In this document: positions 25,779 to 34,569 of the stretch, piece by piece | Layout: every line of letters begins with the position of its first letter | Numbering within the stretch: position 1 is the stretch's first letter | Assembly: GCA_003021175.1 (NCBI GenBank) | Contig: PXQV01000014.1 | Span: forward strand, 140,643 to 204,642 | Direction: 5' to 3' | Length of the DNA stretch: 64,000 bases | Source of the DNA: Halobacteriales archaeon QH_7_66_36 | Lineage (GTDB): Archaea > Halobacteriota > Halobacteria > Halobacteriales > Haloarculaceae | Translations under genes and position numbers: made by a program | Notes under the pieces: model-generated | What the model was told of the DNA's origin: nothing | Databases searched by the model: none | Seen by the model: only the letters and a program-made list of their open reading frames with translations

Positions 25779-28114
25779 TCCTCGTCACCCGCCGGCTCAC
25801 CGCCGTCGCTGGCAAATGAGAGACTGCTGAAGTCGACGCCGGTGTCCGCGTCGTCGCTTCGCGCGTCGGCCGCGAGCGCGCTCGCGACCTCGTCGGTCGT
25901 GTTGCCCCGGTAGTCGGCCAGCAGTCTGTCGTGTGTGCTCAACACCTCGTTCGTCTCGTCGAGCATCTCCTCCGTGGGGTCCGGCCGCGGCACCATCTCC
26001 TCTTTCTCCGGGTCGATGTCGATCTGGACGGACTCCATGTCGCGGAGATCCTCCAGCGACCGCTCCAGTTCGTCGTTGGCGATGAGCGTCAGGATCGTCT
26101 CCTCGTCGTTCATGAACGCCTGCAGCGTCGCGGCGACCTGCGTGTACGTGTTCAGTTCGTTCTCGATGAGATACGCGAGCACGACCTTCCGGCGGTTCAT
26201 CTCGCGGTCGAGTTCCGCCGGCGACCAGCCACGGTCGAACTGGATCTGCTCAATCGTGTTCGACTGGCCCATCTTCAGATACTGGTCCGTCTCGGCCTGC
26301 CACTGGTAGATGTCCTGAACGTTGATCTCGTCGTTCTCCGGGTCGTAGTGGTTGATCTCGGTGAGCGACTTGTTCCGGCGCACCTTCCGGCCCTGCACCC
26401 GCGTCTGCGTCTGGATCGAGACGAGATCCAGCGCCGTGAACATCGTCTTCGAGACGTTGATCGGGTCCGTCGTGAACCGCTTGATCACCTCGCCGACCGC
26501 GTCCGCGTGGAACGTGGTCAGCGTGGTGTGGCCGGTAGACATGACCTGAAACAGCGTCCGCCCCTCCTCGCCCCGGATCTCACCCATGACGATGTACTCC
26601 GGCCGCTGTCGGAGCGCAGCCTCCAGCAGGTCGAACTCGTCCACGTCGCCCTTGTCGTCGTCCGAGAAGGACGGCCGAGTGACGCTGGCGATCCAGTTGC
26701 GCTGTGGGAGTTCCACCTCCCGAGTGTCCTCGATGGAGACGATCTTCGCCTTCGAGGGGATGAACAGCGAGACGGCGTTCAGCGAGGTGGTCTTCCCCGA
26801 GGCGGTGCCGCCGGCGAAGATGAGCGACTTGTTGTTCTCGATACAGAGCCAGAGGAACGCCATCTCGTCGAGCGAGAACGTGTTCCAGTTGATCAGGTCG
26901 ACCGGGGTGAACGGCACGTCCTTGAACTGCCGGATGGTGTAGTTCGTCCCGTGGTCCGACACCTCGCGCCCGAGCGTGAGCTGTGACCGGGAGCCGTCCG
27001 GCAGCGTCGCGTCCACCTGGGGCTGCCGCTTCGAGATACCTTTGCCCGACCGCTGGGCGAGTTTCACGACGAAGTCGTCCAGCTCCTCCTCGCCGTGGTA
27101 GATGTTCGTGATGATCTGCTCGTAGTCGCCGTGGTAGACGAAGACGGGCATGTGGTAGCCGTCGACGGAGATATCCTCCACGTTGATGTCGTGTTTGATG
27201 CCGTCGATCCGCTCGAAGCCAATGAAGTCCCGCTTCAGGAGATACAGCAGCTTCTCGATCTGGTACTCGGAGAGCGTCTCGGAGTCCTCCGCGAGCAGCG
27301 CCGGCTCCGGTCGGACGGAGGCCCCCTGCAGGACGACCGATCTCTCAGAGTCGTCGGCGTCGTCGAGACCGAGTTGACTCATCACCTGATCCATCAGGCC
27401 GCTCTCGTCGGCGGTCGGGAGGGCGTCTTCCTTGGAGAGGTCGTACCGGTCGAGCAGTTCGCGCGTCTCACGCTCGATGACGCCCGCTCTGGCGTCTTCG
27501 GACCCCTCGACGACCACGTCGTCGGAGGAGTACTTGATCGCGGTCTTCAGTTTGCCGGAGAGGAACTCCCGCAGGTCCTCCTCGATGGGGTTGAGATGCG
27601 GCTCGACGAGATAGTACTTCTTCTCGTTTTCCTTCTCGGAGTGGAAGATGACGACGAACGCGTACGGCTTGTTCACCCAGTAGCGTTCCACCTCGCGGAA
27701 GTGGCTCTTCTTCTCCTGTGGGACGGCCTTCTCCAGATCGTAACGAGAGACGACGGTGCCGGTGCCGTCGGGGTTCGAGAAGAAGGCGTCCTCGTCGAGT
27801 TCCGGGTTGACGCGAACCGTCTTGTACTCGCGGAGACCGTCGAGGAGGTCGGCGGCGCTCGCGGCCTCGGCGAGCGTCTCGTAGGTGTCGCCGTCGAACG
27901 GGAGATGCTCAGCGGCATCGAACTCGCGGTCCTCGGGGGCGTTCCCCTCGTCGTCGTGGAAGTACTCGCGTCTGTAATCCTCCCACGTGTACTCCGTGAC
28001 GGAGACGCCGTCGGCCTCGTCCGCGGTGTCGGACTCGAGGTCGACCGCGTCCGCGGAGAGCAGATCGTCCTCGTCCGGATCAGGCTCTCCCGAATCCGCG
28101 TCGTCGATAGCCAT
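25775..28114 (-). CDS. Type II/IV secretion-system (pilus assembly) ATPase
   Basis: The product is 779 residues from ATG 28114 (MAIDDADSGEPD). A ~100-residue acidic N-terminus and a PilB/TadA N-domain precede the core: Walker A GGTASGKTTS with Lys441, an Asp box around SIEDTREVELP, the Walker B-like EYIVMGEIRGEEG, and the His box MSTGHTTLTTFHAD. It drives pilus assembly at the cytoplasmic face. First gene of an eight-kilobase operon (ATPase, platform, five small single-TM proteins). Translation from the in-frame ATG at 28276 would run into the aminotransferase 3' end and was rejected. Confidence 0.93.
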   Translation of the reverse strand: MAIDDADSGEPDPDEDDLLSADAVDLESDTADEADGVSVTEYTWEDYRREYFHDDEGNAPEDREFDAAEHLPFDGDTYETLAEAASAADLLDGLREYKTVRVNPELDEDAFFSNPDGTGTVVSRYDLEKAVPQEKKSHFREVERYWVNKPYAFVVIFHSEKENEKKYYLVEPHLNPIEEDLREFLSGKLKTAIKYSSDDVVVEGSEDARAGVIERETRELLDRYDLSKEDALPTADESGLMDQVMSQLGLDDADDSERSVVLQGASVRPEPALLAEDSETLSEYQIEKLLYLLKRDFIGFERIDGIKHDINVEDISVDGYHMPVFVYHGDYEQIITNIYHGEEELDDFVVKLAQRSGKGISKRQPQVDATLPDGSRSQLTLGREVSDHGTNYTIRQFKDVPFTPVDLINWNTFSLDEMAFLWLCIENNKSLIFAGGTASGKTTSLNAVSLFIPSKAKIVSIEDTREVELPQRNWIASVTRPSFSDDDKGDVDEFDLLEAALRQRPEYIVMGEIRGEEGRTLFQVMSTGHTTLTTFHADAVGEVIKRFTTDPINVSKTMFTALDLVSIQTQTRVQGRKVRRNKSLTEINHYDPENDEINVQDIYQWQAETDQYLKMGQSNTIEQIQFDRGWSPAELDREMNRRKVVLAYLIENELNTYTQVAATLQAFMNDEETILTLIANDELERSLEDLRDMESVQIDIDPEKEEMVPRPDPTEEMLDETNEVLSTHDRLLADYRGNTTDEVASALAADARSDDADTGVDFSSLSFASDGGEPAGDEE

Positions 28115-28154
28115 TAAGACACGCTTGCATATGCGCAAAAAAAGCACTTGCGCA

Positions 28155-28184
28155 CAACATATAGCCGAGACGGTACTTTTATTA
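28155..28184 (-). promoter_or_regulatory. Promoter region of the pilus operon
   Basis: Between the aminotransferase stop and the ATPase ATG is a 76-base AT-rich gap. On the minus strand it holds TAATAAAAG (28176-28184) and a second TATA-like TATATG (28158-28163). The stretch 28125-28160 also has repeated TTGCGCA/TGCGCAA words around an A-run, which could be a regulator site. Which TATA is used is not decidable. Confidence 0.45.
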
Positions 28185-28190
28185 GGAGAT

Positions 28191-29357
28191 TTAGTCGATG
28201 AACCGTTCGATCCGGTCCATCGCAGTCCGGAGATCATCCAGCGAGGACGCGTACGACATCCGGAGATGACCGTCACCGCCGGCCCCGAAGGCGTCGCCCG
28301 GCACGACGGCGACCTGTTCGGCCTGTAGGAGGTCTTCCGCGAACGCGTTCGCGTCCCCGCCGGGTGCCTCGGGGAACACGTAGAACGCGCCGGTCGCCTC
28401 GAAGCAGTCGATCCCCATCTCGTCGAGTCGCGAGAGCACGAAGTTGCGTCGGCGGTCGTACTGCGTGCGCATCTCCGCCACGTCGGACCCGCAGTTGTCC
28501 AGCGCCTCGATGGCCGCGTACTGGGCCGTGGTCGGGGCCGACAGCATCGTGTACTGGTGGACGCGGTTCATCGACTCGACGACCCGCTCCGGAGCGAGCG
28601 CGTAGCCGAGACGGAGCCCCGTCATCGCGTACGCCTTCGAGAAGCCGTTGAACACGACGGTTCGCTCGCGCATCCCCGGCTGGGCCGCGATGGAGACGTG
28701 CTCGCCCTCGTAGGTGAGCGCGGCGTAGATCTCGTCGGCGAGCACGCCCAAGTCGTGGTCGCGACAGAACGCCGCCACCTCGGCGACTTCGTCGGCGTCC
28801 ATCGTCGCGCCGGTCGGGTTGTTCGGGTAACAGTAGACGAGCAGGTCGGCCCGCTCGGCACCGGCGGCTTCGAGCGTCTCGCGGGTGAGAACGAACTCGT
28901 CCTCGGCGCGGGTGGGGACGCGGAGCACCTCGCCGTCGGCGAACCGGACCCCCGGCTCGTAGGAGACGTATGAGGGCTGTGCGACCGCCACGGTGTCGCC
29001 GGGATCGACGAGCGCCCGGAAGGCGGCGTCGATGGCCTCGCTCGCGCCCGCCGTGACCAGTATCTCGCGTTCGGGATCGTAGTCGAGGTCGTACCGGGTG
29101 ACGCGCTCGGCGATCCGCTCGCGGAGTTCGGACATGCCGCGGTTCGCCGTGTAGGAGGTTTTCCCGCGCTGGAGCGAGTCGATGGCCGCCTCCCGGGCCC
29201 GATAGGGGGCCGCGAAGTCGGGTTCGCCCACGCCCAGCGACACCACGTCGTCCATCTCCGCCGCGAGTTCGAAGAACCGACGGATGCCGGATTCTGGGAC
29301 GGAGGCGACGCGTTGCGACGGGGCGAGCGGGTCCGGGCGTTCGCGCTCCCGACTCAT
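28191..29357 (-). CDS. Class I/II pyridoxal-phosphate aminotransferase
   Basis: The product is 388 residues with fold-type I features: SLGVGEPDF at the N-terminus, VTAGASEAIDAAFRAL at the cofactor phosphate region, YCYPNNPTGATM, LADEIYAALTY, and the Schiff-base lysine in NGFSKAYAMTGLRLG (Lys241). It closely resembles aspartate/aromatic aminotransferases of archaea, moving the amino group between 2-oxo acids and glutamate or aspartate; the substrate is unresolved. The ATG overlaps the stop of an Lrp-type regulator (ATGA), a pairing that suggests regulation by an amino-acid effector. Confidence 0.9.
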   Translation of the reverse strand: MSRERERPDPLAPSQRVASVPESGIRRFFELAAEMDDVVSLGVGEPDFAAPYRAREAAIDSLQRGKTSYTANRGMSELRERIAERVTRYDLDYDPEREILVTAGASEAIDAAFRALVDPGDTVAVAQPSYVSYEPGVRFADGEVLRVPTRAEDEFVLTRETLEAAGAERADLLVYCYPNNPTGATMDADEVAEVAAFCRDHDLGVLADEIYAALTYEGEHVSIAAQPGMRERTVVFNGFSKAYAMTGLRLGYALAPERVVESMNRVHQYTMLSAPTTAQYAAIEALDNCGSDVAEMRTQYDRRRNFVLSRLDEMGIDCFEATGAFYVFPEAPGGDANAFAEDLLQAEQVAVVPGDAFGAGGDGHLRMSYASSLDDLRTAMDRIERFID

Positions 29358-29842
29358 GGCGAGTAGGCGAGTCTGTCGTCGGCCTCGCCGTCGCCGAAGC
29401 GGTGGCCCGCTCGCTTGTACGCGTCCATGATGTAGTGGGTGACCGTCTGGGTTATCTCTGGGACGGGGGCCACCTTCTCGGAGACGAACCGCGACACCTC
29501 GCCCATGGAGTCGGCCTCGACCTCCATCGCGAAGTCGTAGTCGCCGGAGACGAGCCGGAGCGAGGCCACCTCTGGGAAGCCGGCGAGTCGCTCGGCGATG
29601 TCGTCGTAGGAGGTCTCCCGGTCGAGGGTGACGTTACACTCCACGTGTGCCCGCACGGGCTCCGGCTCTCGTTTCGCCGGGTCGACGACGGCCTGATAGC
29701 CGGCGATGGTTCCGTCCGATTCGAGCGTCGCGATGGCCTCCTCGACTGCCTGCTCGCTCTCGCCGGTCATCCGGGCGAGGTCCGTGGTCGAGTAGCGGGC
29801 GTTCTCCCGCAACAGGTCGAGGAGTTCGGCGCGCTCGTCCAT
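29354..29842 (-). CDS. Lrp/AsnC-family transcriptional regulator
   Basis: The product is 162 residues: an N-terminal winged helix (ELLDLLRENARYSTTDLARMTGESEQAVEEAIATLESDG region, residues 5-45) and a C-terminal RAM/AsnC ligand domain (PVRAHVECNVTLDRETSYDDIAERLAGFPEV, SGDYDFAMEVEADSM). Feast/famine regulators of this type sense amino acids and act on adjacent genes. It is translationally coupled to the aminotransferase, making that the obvious target. Confidence 0.92.
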   Translation of the reverse strand: MDERAELLDLLRENARYSTTDLARMTGESEQAVEEAIATLESDGTIAGYQAVVDPAKREPEPVRAHVECNVTLDRETSYDDIAERLAGFPEVASLRLVSGDYDFAMEVEADSMGEVSRFVSEKVAPVPEITQTVTHYIMDAYKRAGHRFGDGEADDRLAYSP

Positions 29843-29986
29843 ACGTTCGGGCGGGCTACCGCGCGGTTAACGCTTGCGCCGCCGACAGACCTTGGCGGTC
29901 GACACACGCCGGTAGCATTCCTAACGTTCCCGTGCGCGACTATCTGTGATATGTTGTCGTACCTTGGCATATTATCTCACGATATT

Positions 29987-29993
29987 CTTATTA
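29987..29993 (+). promoter_or_regulatory. TATA element of the small HTH-like gene
   Basis: CTTATTA lies 24-30 bases upstream of ATG 30017, fitting leaderless initiation. Confidence 0.5.
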
Positions 29994-30016
29994 CAATCGG
30001 GTATCTCTGAGCAGGT

Positions 30017-30205
30017 ATGCACCGGCACGCGCTGGAGACGGCAGTCGCCCTCTACGGGACCGAGACGTACACAGTGTCGATGGCGGCCCAACAGGCCGGA
30101 GTCGACGAGACACGGCTGGCCGACTGTCTCGCCCGCCGCGGTATCGACACCGGCGAGCACCGCTCGGAAGACGTGGCGGCCGCCGACCGCGCCACGGCAG
30201 ACTGA
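30017..30205 (+). CDS. 62-residue putative helix-turn-helix protein
   Basis: The sequence MHRHALETAVALYGTETYTVSMAAQQAGVDETRLADCLARRGID reads as three short helices with an HTH-like AAQQAGVDETRLADCL segment, then an acidic tail. It resembles small haloarchaeal DNA-binding proteins that begin MHRHAL. It has a well-placed TATA box. The target is unknown; it could be autoregulatory. It does not belong to an obvious operon, as the next gene is 74 bases downstream. Confidence 0.6.
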   Translation: MHRHALETAVALYGTETYTVSMAAQQAGVDETRLADCLARRGIDTGEHRSEDVAAADRATAD

Positions 30206-30279
30206 CCGGCGGCTCTCACCTTCCCGCTCCGTCGCCTGCGAGTCGATGCTCGTTTCACCCCGACAGTCGTCTCTCGCAC

Positions 30280-30696
30280 ATGCGCTATCTCCCCTACGCC
30301 CTACTGGGTCTCGCCGCCTACACGTTCGTCGCCCCGCTGACGAAGTTGGCCACCCGCGACCTCCCGAGCACGACCGTCGCGTTCGTCACGAACGGGATGC
30401 TCGCGGTCGCCGCGCTCGGTATCGTCCTCCTCACGGGCAGTGATCTCGGCCGCGCGCTCACCCATCCCGACGCGAAGTACATGCTCGTCGCCGGCGTCCT
30501 GCTCTCCGTCGGCATCATCGCCTACTACCGGGCGCTCGCGCTCGGTCCCGTCTCGGTCGTCGTCCCGGTGTTCGGCCTGTTTCTCGTCACCTCCGCGGCG
30601 GCCGGGGTGGTCCTCCTCGACGAACCCCTCACCACCCGCAAGGTGCTCGGCGTGGCGCTGGCCGTAATCGCGATATATCTCGTCGCCGGCGAGTGA
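30280..30696 (+). CDS. EamA/DMT-family small multidrug-like transporter
   Basis: The product is 138 residues with four to five membrane helices covering nearly the full length: LPYALLGLAAYTFVAPLTKLA, VAFVTNGMLAVAALGIVLLTG, YMLVAGVLLSVGIIAYYRALALG, VVVPVFGLFLVTSAAAGVVLL and VLGVALAVIAIYLVAG. GPVSVVVPVFGL and LLDEPLTTRKVLG are the typical EamA features. It is half the size of ten-TM EamA proteins, so it would work as a dimer. The substrate is unknown. Confidence 0.85.
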   Translation: MRYLPYALLGLAAYTFVAPLTKLATRDLPSTTVAFVTNGMLAVAALGIVLLTGSDLGRALTHPDAKYMLVAGVLLSVGIIAYYRALALGPVSVVVPVFGLFLVTSAAAGVVLLDEPLTTRKVLGVALAVIAIYLVAGE

Positions 30697-30763
30697 CCGA
30701 CTCGGGCGCTCGGTTCACACGTGACGGGCAATCGTTATGCGGGGGGCGTCCCCACGGCCGGGT

Positions 30764-32788
30764 ATGAGTGACGACGGGACAGCGTTAGCGGAACTCGACC
30801 GAACCGTCCACGAGCCGTCGGCGGCGTTCGTCGAGTCGACGAACGTCCGCGCATTCATGGACGAGTACGGCATCGACGACCGCGAGGAACTCATCGAGCG
30901 CACGACGACCGACATCGACGGCGAACCCGCGAGTGGCGTCGACTGGTTCTGGGGCGAACTCCCCGACTATCTCGGGCTCGACTGGTACGAGGAGCCGGAC
31001 GCGGTGCGCGACGACGCCGACGGTCCGCAGTTCACCGACTGGTATCCCGGCGGCGAACTCAACATCGCCCACAACACCGTCGACCGGCACGCGGCCCGCG
31101 ACAGCGAGCGCCGCAACAAGGTCGCCTGCATCTGGGAAGGCGAGGAGGGGACCACCCGCGACGTGACGTTCCACGAACTCCACCGGCGATCGAATCAGGT
31201 GGCGAACTACCTCGACGAGCGCGGCATCGAGAAGGGCGACACCGTCGGTCTGTACATGCCGATGGTGCCGGAGGTCATCGCCATCCTCTACGGCTGTTTC
31301 AAGATCGGTGCCGTCGCGGTGCCCATCTTCTCCGGCTTCGGCGTGGACGCGACGGCGACCCGGATCGGGGACCCCGAAGTCGACGCGCTGTTCACCGCCG
31401 ACGGCTTCTCCCGGCGCGGCTCCACGGTGACGCTGAAAGATGCCGCCGACGAGGCGCTCGACGAGGCGGCGACGCCGGTCGAGAACGTGGTCGTCTACCG
31501 GCGTTTCGACGACAGCGAGGCGTTCGAGGACGGCTCGCTTCCGATGACCGACGGCCGCGACGAGTTCTGGACCGACGCCGTGGAGACCCAAGCGGACACC
31601 TTCGAGACGGTCGCGCTGGCGTCGAGCGACGAGTCGATGCTGCTCTACTCGTCGGGGACGACGGGCCAGCCGAAGGGCATCGTCCACACCCACGCCGGCG
31701 CGCTCGCCCAGTGTGCCAAGGAGATCCACTTCAACTTCGATCAGAGGCCAGCCGACCGGTTCTTCTGGGTGTCGGACATCGGCTGGATGATGGGGCCGTG
31801 GACGCTCATCGGCAACCACGCGTTCGGCGGCACGGTGTTCATGTACGAGGGCGCGCCCGACTACCCCCAGCCGGACCGGTTCTGGGCGATGATCGACCGT
31901 CACGACCTGACGCAGTTCGGCATCTCGCCGACGGCGATCCGCGCGCTCCGCAAGCAGGGCGACGACTGGCTGGCGGGCCACGACCTCTCGTCGCTCCGCC
32001 TCCTCGGCTCGACCGGCGAGCCGTGGGACCCCGAGTCGTGGCAGTGGTTCTACGAGAACGTCGGCGGCGGGGAAACACCCATCGTCAACATCTCCGGCGG
32101 GACGGAGATCTGTGGCTGTTTCCTCGCGCCGCTGCCGACCCAACCCCTGAAGCCGTGTACGCTCGGCAGTCCCGGCCTCGGCATGGACATCGACATCGTG
32201 GACGCCACGGGCGACTCCATCGCCGACACGAACGAGCGGGGGTATCTCGTCGCGCGTGCCTCCTGTCCGTCGATGACGAAGAGCCTCTGGTCGGGCGACG
32301 AACGCTATCTCGACGAGTACTGGTCGCGGTTCGACGACATCTGGGACCACGGCGACTGGGCCCAGAAGGACGAGGACGGCTTCTGGTTCCTGCACGGCCG
32401 GGCCGACGACGTGCTCAACGTCGCGGGCCGGAAGGTCGGTCCCGCCGAGGTGGAGGGCGCGGCGATGGACCACGACGCCGTGAATCAGGCCGCGGCCGTC
32501 GGCGTCCCCGACGACACCACCGGCACGGGCGTCGTCTGTTACGTCGTCGTCGAGGAGGGCGTCGATGAGACCGAGCCGCTGCGCGAGGAGGTCCGCGACG
32601 TGATCGGCGAGGAGCTGGGCAAGCCGTTCCGCCCGCGCGAGGTGCTGTTCGTCGACGAGTTCCCCAAGACGCAGTCGGGGAAGATCATCCGCCGGGCCGT
32701 ACAGGCAACCTACACCGGCGAGGAGCTGGGCGACATGAGCAGCATCGAGAACCCGGGAGCACTGGACCGGCTGGCGGACGCGCGCTGA
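30764..32788 (+). CDS. AMP-forming acyl-CoA (acetyl-CoA) synthetase
   Basis: The product is 674 residues from ATG 30764 (MSDDGTALAELD). An ACS N-terminal domain (DWFWGELPDYLGLDWYEEP) is followed by the ANL motifs: A3 LLYSSGTTGQPKGIVHTH, A5 ISGGTEICG, A8 FLHGRADDVLNVAGRKVGPAEVE, and A10 PKTQSGKIIRR with catalytic Lys640. It activates a short-chain acid, probably acetate or propionate, to acyl-CoA through an acyl-AMP. A GC-rich, codon-typical core gene. It faces an MBL-fold gene tail to tail with no intergenic space. Confidence 0.92.
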   Translation: MSDDGTALAELDRTVHEPSAAFVESTNVRAFMDEYGIDDREELIERTTTDIDGEPASGVDWFWGELPDYLGLDWYEEPDAVRDDADGPQFTDWYPGGELNIAHNTVDRHAARDSERRNKVACIWEGEEGTTRDVTFHELHRRSNQVANYLDERGIEKGDTVGLYMPMVPEVIAILYGCFKIGAVAVPIFSGFGVDATATRIGDPEVDALFTADGFSRRGSTVTLKDAADEALDEAATPVENVVVYRRFDDSEAFEDGSLPMTDGRDEFWTDAVETQADTFETVALASSDESMLLYSSGTTGQPKGIVHTHAGALAQCAKEIHFNFDQRPADRFFWVSDIGWMMGPWTLIGNHAFGGTVFMYEGAPDYPQPDRFWAMIDRHDLTQFGISPTAIRALRKQGDDWLAGHDLSSLRLLGSTGEPWDPESWQWFYENVGGGETPIVNISGGTEICGCFLAPLPTQPLKPCTLGSPGLGMDIDIVDATGDSIADTNERGYLVARASCPSMTKSLWSGDERYLDEYWSRFDDIWDHGDWAQKDEDGFWFLHGRADDVLNVAGRKVGPAEVEGAAMDHDAVNQAAAVGVPDDTTGTGVVCYVVVEEGVDETEPLREEVRDVIGEELGKPFRPREVLFVDEFPKTQSGKIIRRAVQATYTGEELGDMSSIENPGALDRLADAR

Positions 32789-33568
32789 TTATCGCAACGC
32801 GGCCATGTCGTCACGGTCGTGAAGCAGGCGCACGTCCGCGCCGGTCCGCCGTGCGCGACTTTTCACCTCGCGGACGGACTCCACCGACCGGGAGAGGTCC
32901 CAGTTGAACGACGCTTGGAACTCCGCTTCGTACGCCTGCTTCCGGTGGGCCACGTCCGACGCGAGGATGGTCTCCTCGCCTCCGAGGTCGACGTGGACGG
33001 ACTGATGGCCCGGCGTGTGCCCCGGCGTCGGGAACAGCACGACGCTCCCGTCGCCGAACACGTCGAACTCGCCGGCCACGACCGTCACGTCGAACTCGGG
33101 CGAGCGTAGCGGCATGAAGTCGCCGTCGAGATAGAAGAGGTCCTGAATCGGGACGGGCCAGAAGGCGTGGCGGAGTTCGTCGCGGCGCACCAGCACCTCG
33201 GCGTCCGGGAACAGGTCGACGTGGCCGGCGTGGTCGGAGTGGAGATGTGTCATCACGAGGTAATCCACCTCATCGGGGGTGTACCCCGCATCCGCGAGCT
33301 GTGCGCGCGGATGCATCGACTCATCGTACTCGATGTACGGGAGGAAGTCCTCCATGAACGCCGCTCCCGTCATCCCGTAGTTCGCCGGGTCGTCGAGCAG
33401 GTCGTGGCTGAGTCCCGTGTCGACGACTACGGTTCCCTCCGGGTGGTCGACGACGTAGAACGGACAGCGCGCCTCGTACGGCTCGCCGGGGTCCTGTAGC
33501 TGGACGAGGAAGCTGTTGTCGAGACTCCAGTTCGCCGTGTTGAATGCCTGTATGCTGGTTGCTGGCAT
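32789..33568 (-). CDS. MBL-fold hydrolase, N-acyl-homoserine-lactonase-like
   Basis: The product is 259 residues from MPATSIQAFNTANWS. The metallo-beta-lactamase core is complete: THLHSDHAGH (HxHxDH), a histidine in FPTPGHTPGHQS, SDVAHRKQ with the bridging aspartate, and a late histidine in LLHDRDD. Family length and the THLHSDHAGHVDLFPDAE context match the AHL-lactonase (AttM/AiiA) class; glyoxalase-like or other lactone hydrolases are alternatives. It probably binds two Zn. A weak TATA (ATTTAGG on the minus strand) lies about 27 bases upstream, suggesting a leaderless message. Confidence 0.82.
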   Translation of the reverse strand: MPATSIQAFNTANWSLDNSFLVQLQDPGEPYEARCPFYVVDHPEGTVVVDTGLSHDLLDDPANYGMTGAAFMEDFLPYIEYDESMHPRAQLADAGYTPDEVDYLVMTHLHSDHAGHVDLFPDAEVLVRRDELRHAFWPVPIQDLFYLDGDFMPLRSPEFDVTVVAGEFDVFGDGSVVLFPTPGHTPGHQSVHVDLGGEETILASDVAHRKQAYEAEFQASFNWDLSRSVESVREVKSRARRTGADVRLLHDRDDMAALR

Positions 33569-33739
33569 ACACCGTGGTGTCGGGGCCACCACCTAAATCT
33601 ACGTGCCGGGGAGGCAGTGGCGTGCCAGCCCACGGGTACGGCTCCTCTCGTGGTGGCGACACCCTATCGGCGAAGCGCACCGTTCCGGCGGCACGTATCC
33701 TGTGTACTCGGGTTCCCGTGCCGCTGGCAGCAACGGGGA

Positions 33740-34450
33740 CTACAGCACGGCATCGGGATCGACGGTCACGTCCTCCGGCCCATCTCCGACGCCAAGGTCG
33801 GCAGTCGTCGTCGCGTCCGGGAGCAACGCCGTCGCTCCGGCCGCGAGCGGTGCGAGGATACCCGCCGCGACGACGCCCGGATGGGTGAGCGGGCCGCGCA
33901 CCGCCACGGTATCGTCCGTGGTGAGGTCGTGTTCGCGGGCGACCTGACGCGCAGCGCGGAGTAGCTCACCGTGACTGTACGTCCGCCCGTCGGCCGCGAG
34001 GAGCGGAGCGTCCGGGGCGACGCGGTCCGGCGGCAGCGTCGGATTCTCGCTCCACACGTCCCGTTCCCAGTAGGCGACCTCGGGGTCGTCCGGCTCCGTG
34101 CCGTAGCCGACCCGGCGCGTCTCCGGCGGAGCGTCGAACTCGTCGAGTCGCTCGGTCGGGACGACGAGCGCCTTCGTCTGCTCGTCGGCGGCCGTGTCAA
34201 ATTCGACGACTGCACCGAGCAGGCCCGCGCCGAGGAAGGAGAGCACGCTCTCGGGGATCGGGTCGCCAGCGACCCCGACGCGCATCCCGCCTCGGACGCC
34301 CTCGTTGCGGAAGAACAGGCCCGCCTTCCACGCGGTCGTGAGACAGCGCCGGTAGTCGTACTCGCGGTCCGCGGCCGCGTCGACGAGTGCGGACGCATCC
34401 GTCCGGCGGTCCCGCGCGAGCACGTCTCGCAGTGTCTCGGAAGTGGACAC
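33740..34450 (-). CDS. ANL-superfamily N-domain-only protein (acyl-CoA synthetase-like, truncated)
   Basis: The product is 236 residues. It resembles the N-terminal Rossmann-like half of AMP-dependent synthetases: TTAWKAGLFFRNEGVRGGMRVGVAGDP (first Rossmann unit), DTAADEQTKALVVPT, then TYSHGELLRAARQVA and GVVAAGILAPLAAGATALLP. The P-loop (SSGTTG), GRxDD and A10 lysine are all absent, so it cannot adenylate a substrate. I recall short proteins of this type in other haloarchaea, so it may be a conserved regulator rather than debris. It stands alone on the minus strand between the MBL gene and dnaJ. Confidence 0.55.
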   Translation of the reverse strand: MSTSETLRDVLARDRRTDASALVDAAADREYDYRRCLTTAWKAGLFFRNEGVRGGMRVGVAGDPIPESVLSFLGAGLLGAVVEFDTAADEQTKALVVPTERLDEFDAPPETRRVGYGTEPDDPEVAYWERDVWSENPTLPPDRVAPDAPLLAADGRTYSHGELLRAARQVAREHDLTTDDTVAVRGPLTHPGVVAAGILAPLAAGATALLPDATTTADLGVGDGPEDVTVDPDAVL

Positions 34451-34569
34451 GCCGGCACTACGAACCGCGGGGCGAAAAGTCTGCGGAGCGTGAGTGCTGT
34501 ACGGCGAGCGAAGCGAGCCGTTTCACCGCGGCGACCGGAGGGAGCCGCGGCTGCGGTTTTTGATGCAGA

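Noticed and set aside
30785..32473. 562-codon open frame on the minus strand opposite the acyl-CoA synthetase
   Set aside because: Antisense frame in GC-rich DNA over a gene with full ANL motifs; composition is arginine/valine-rich with no domain.
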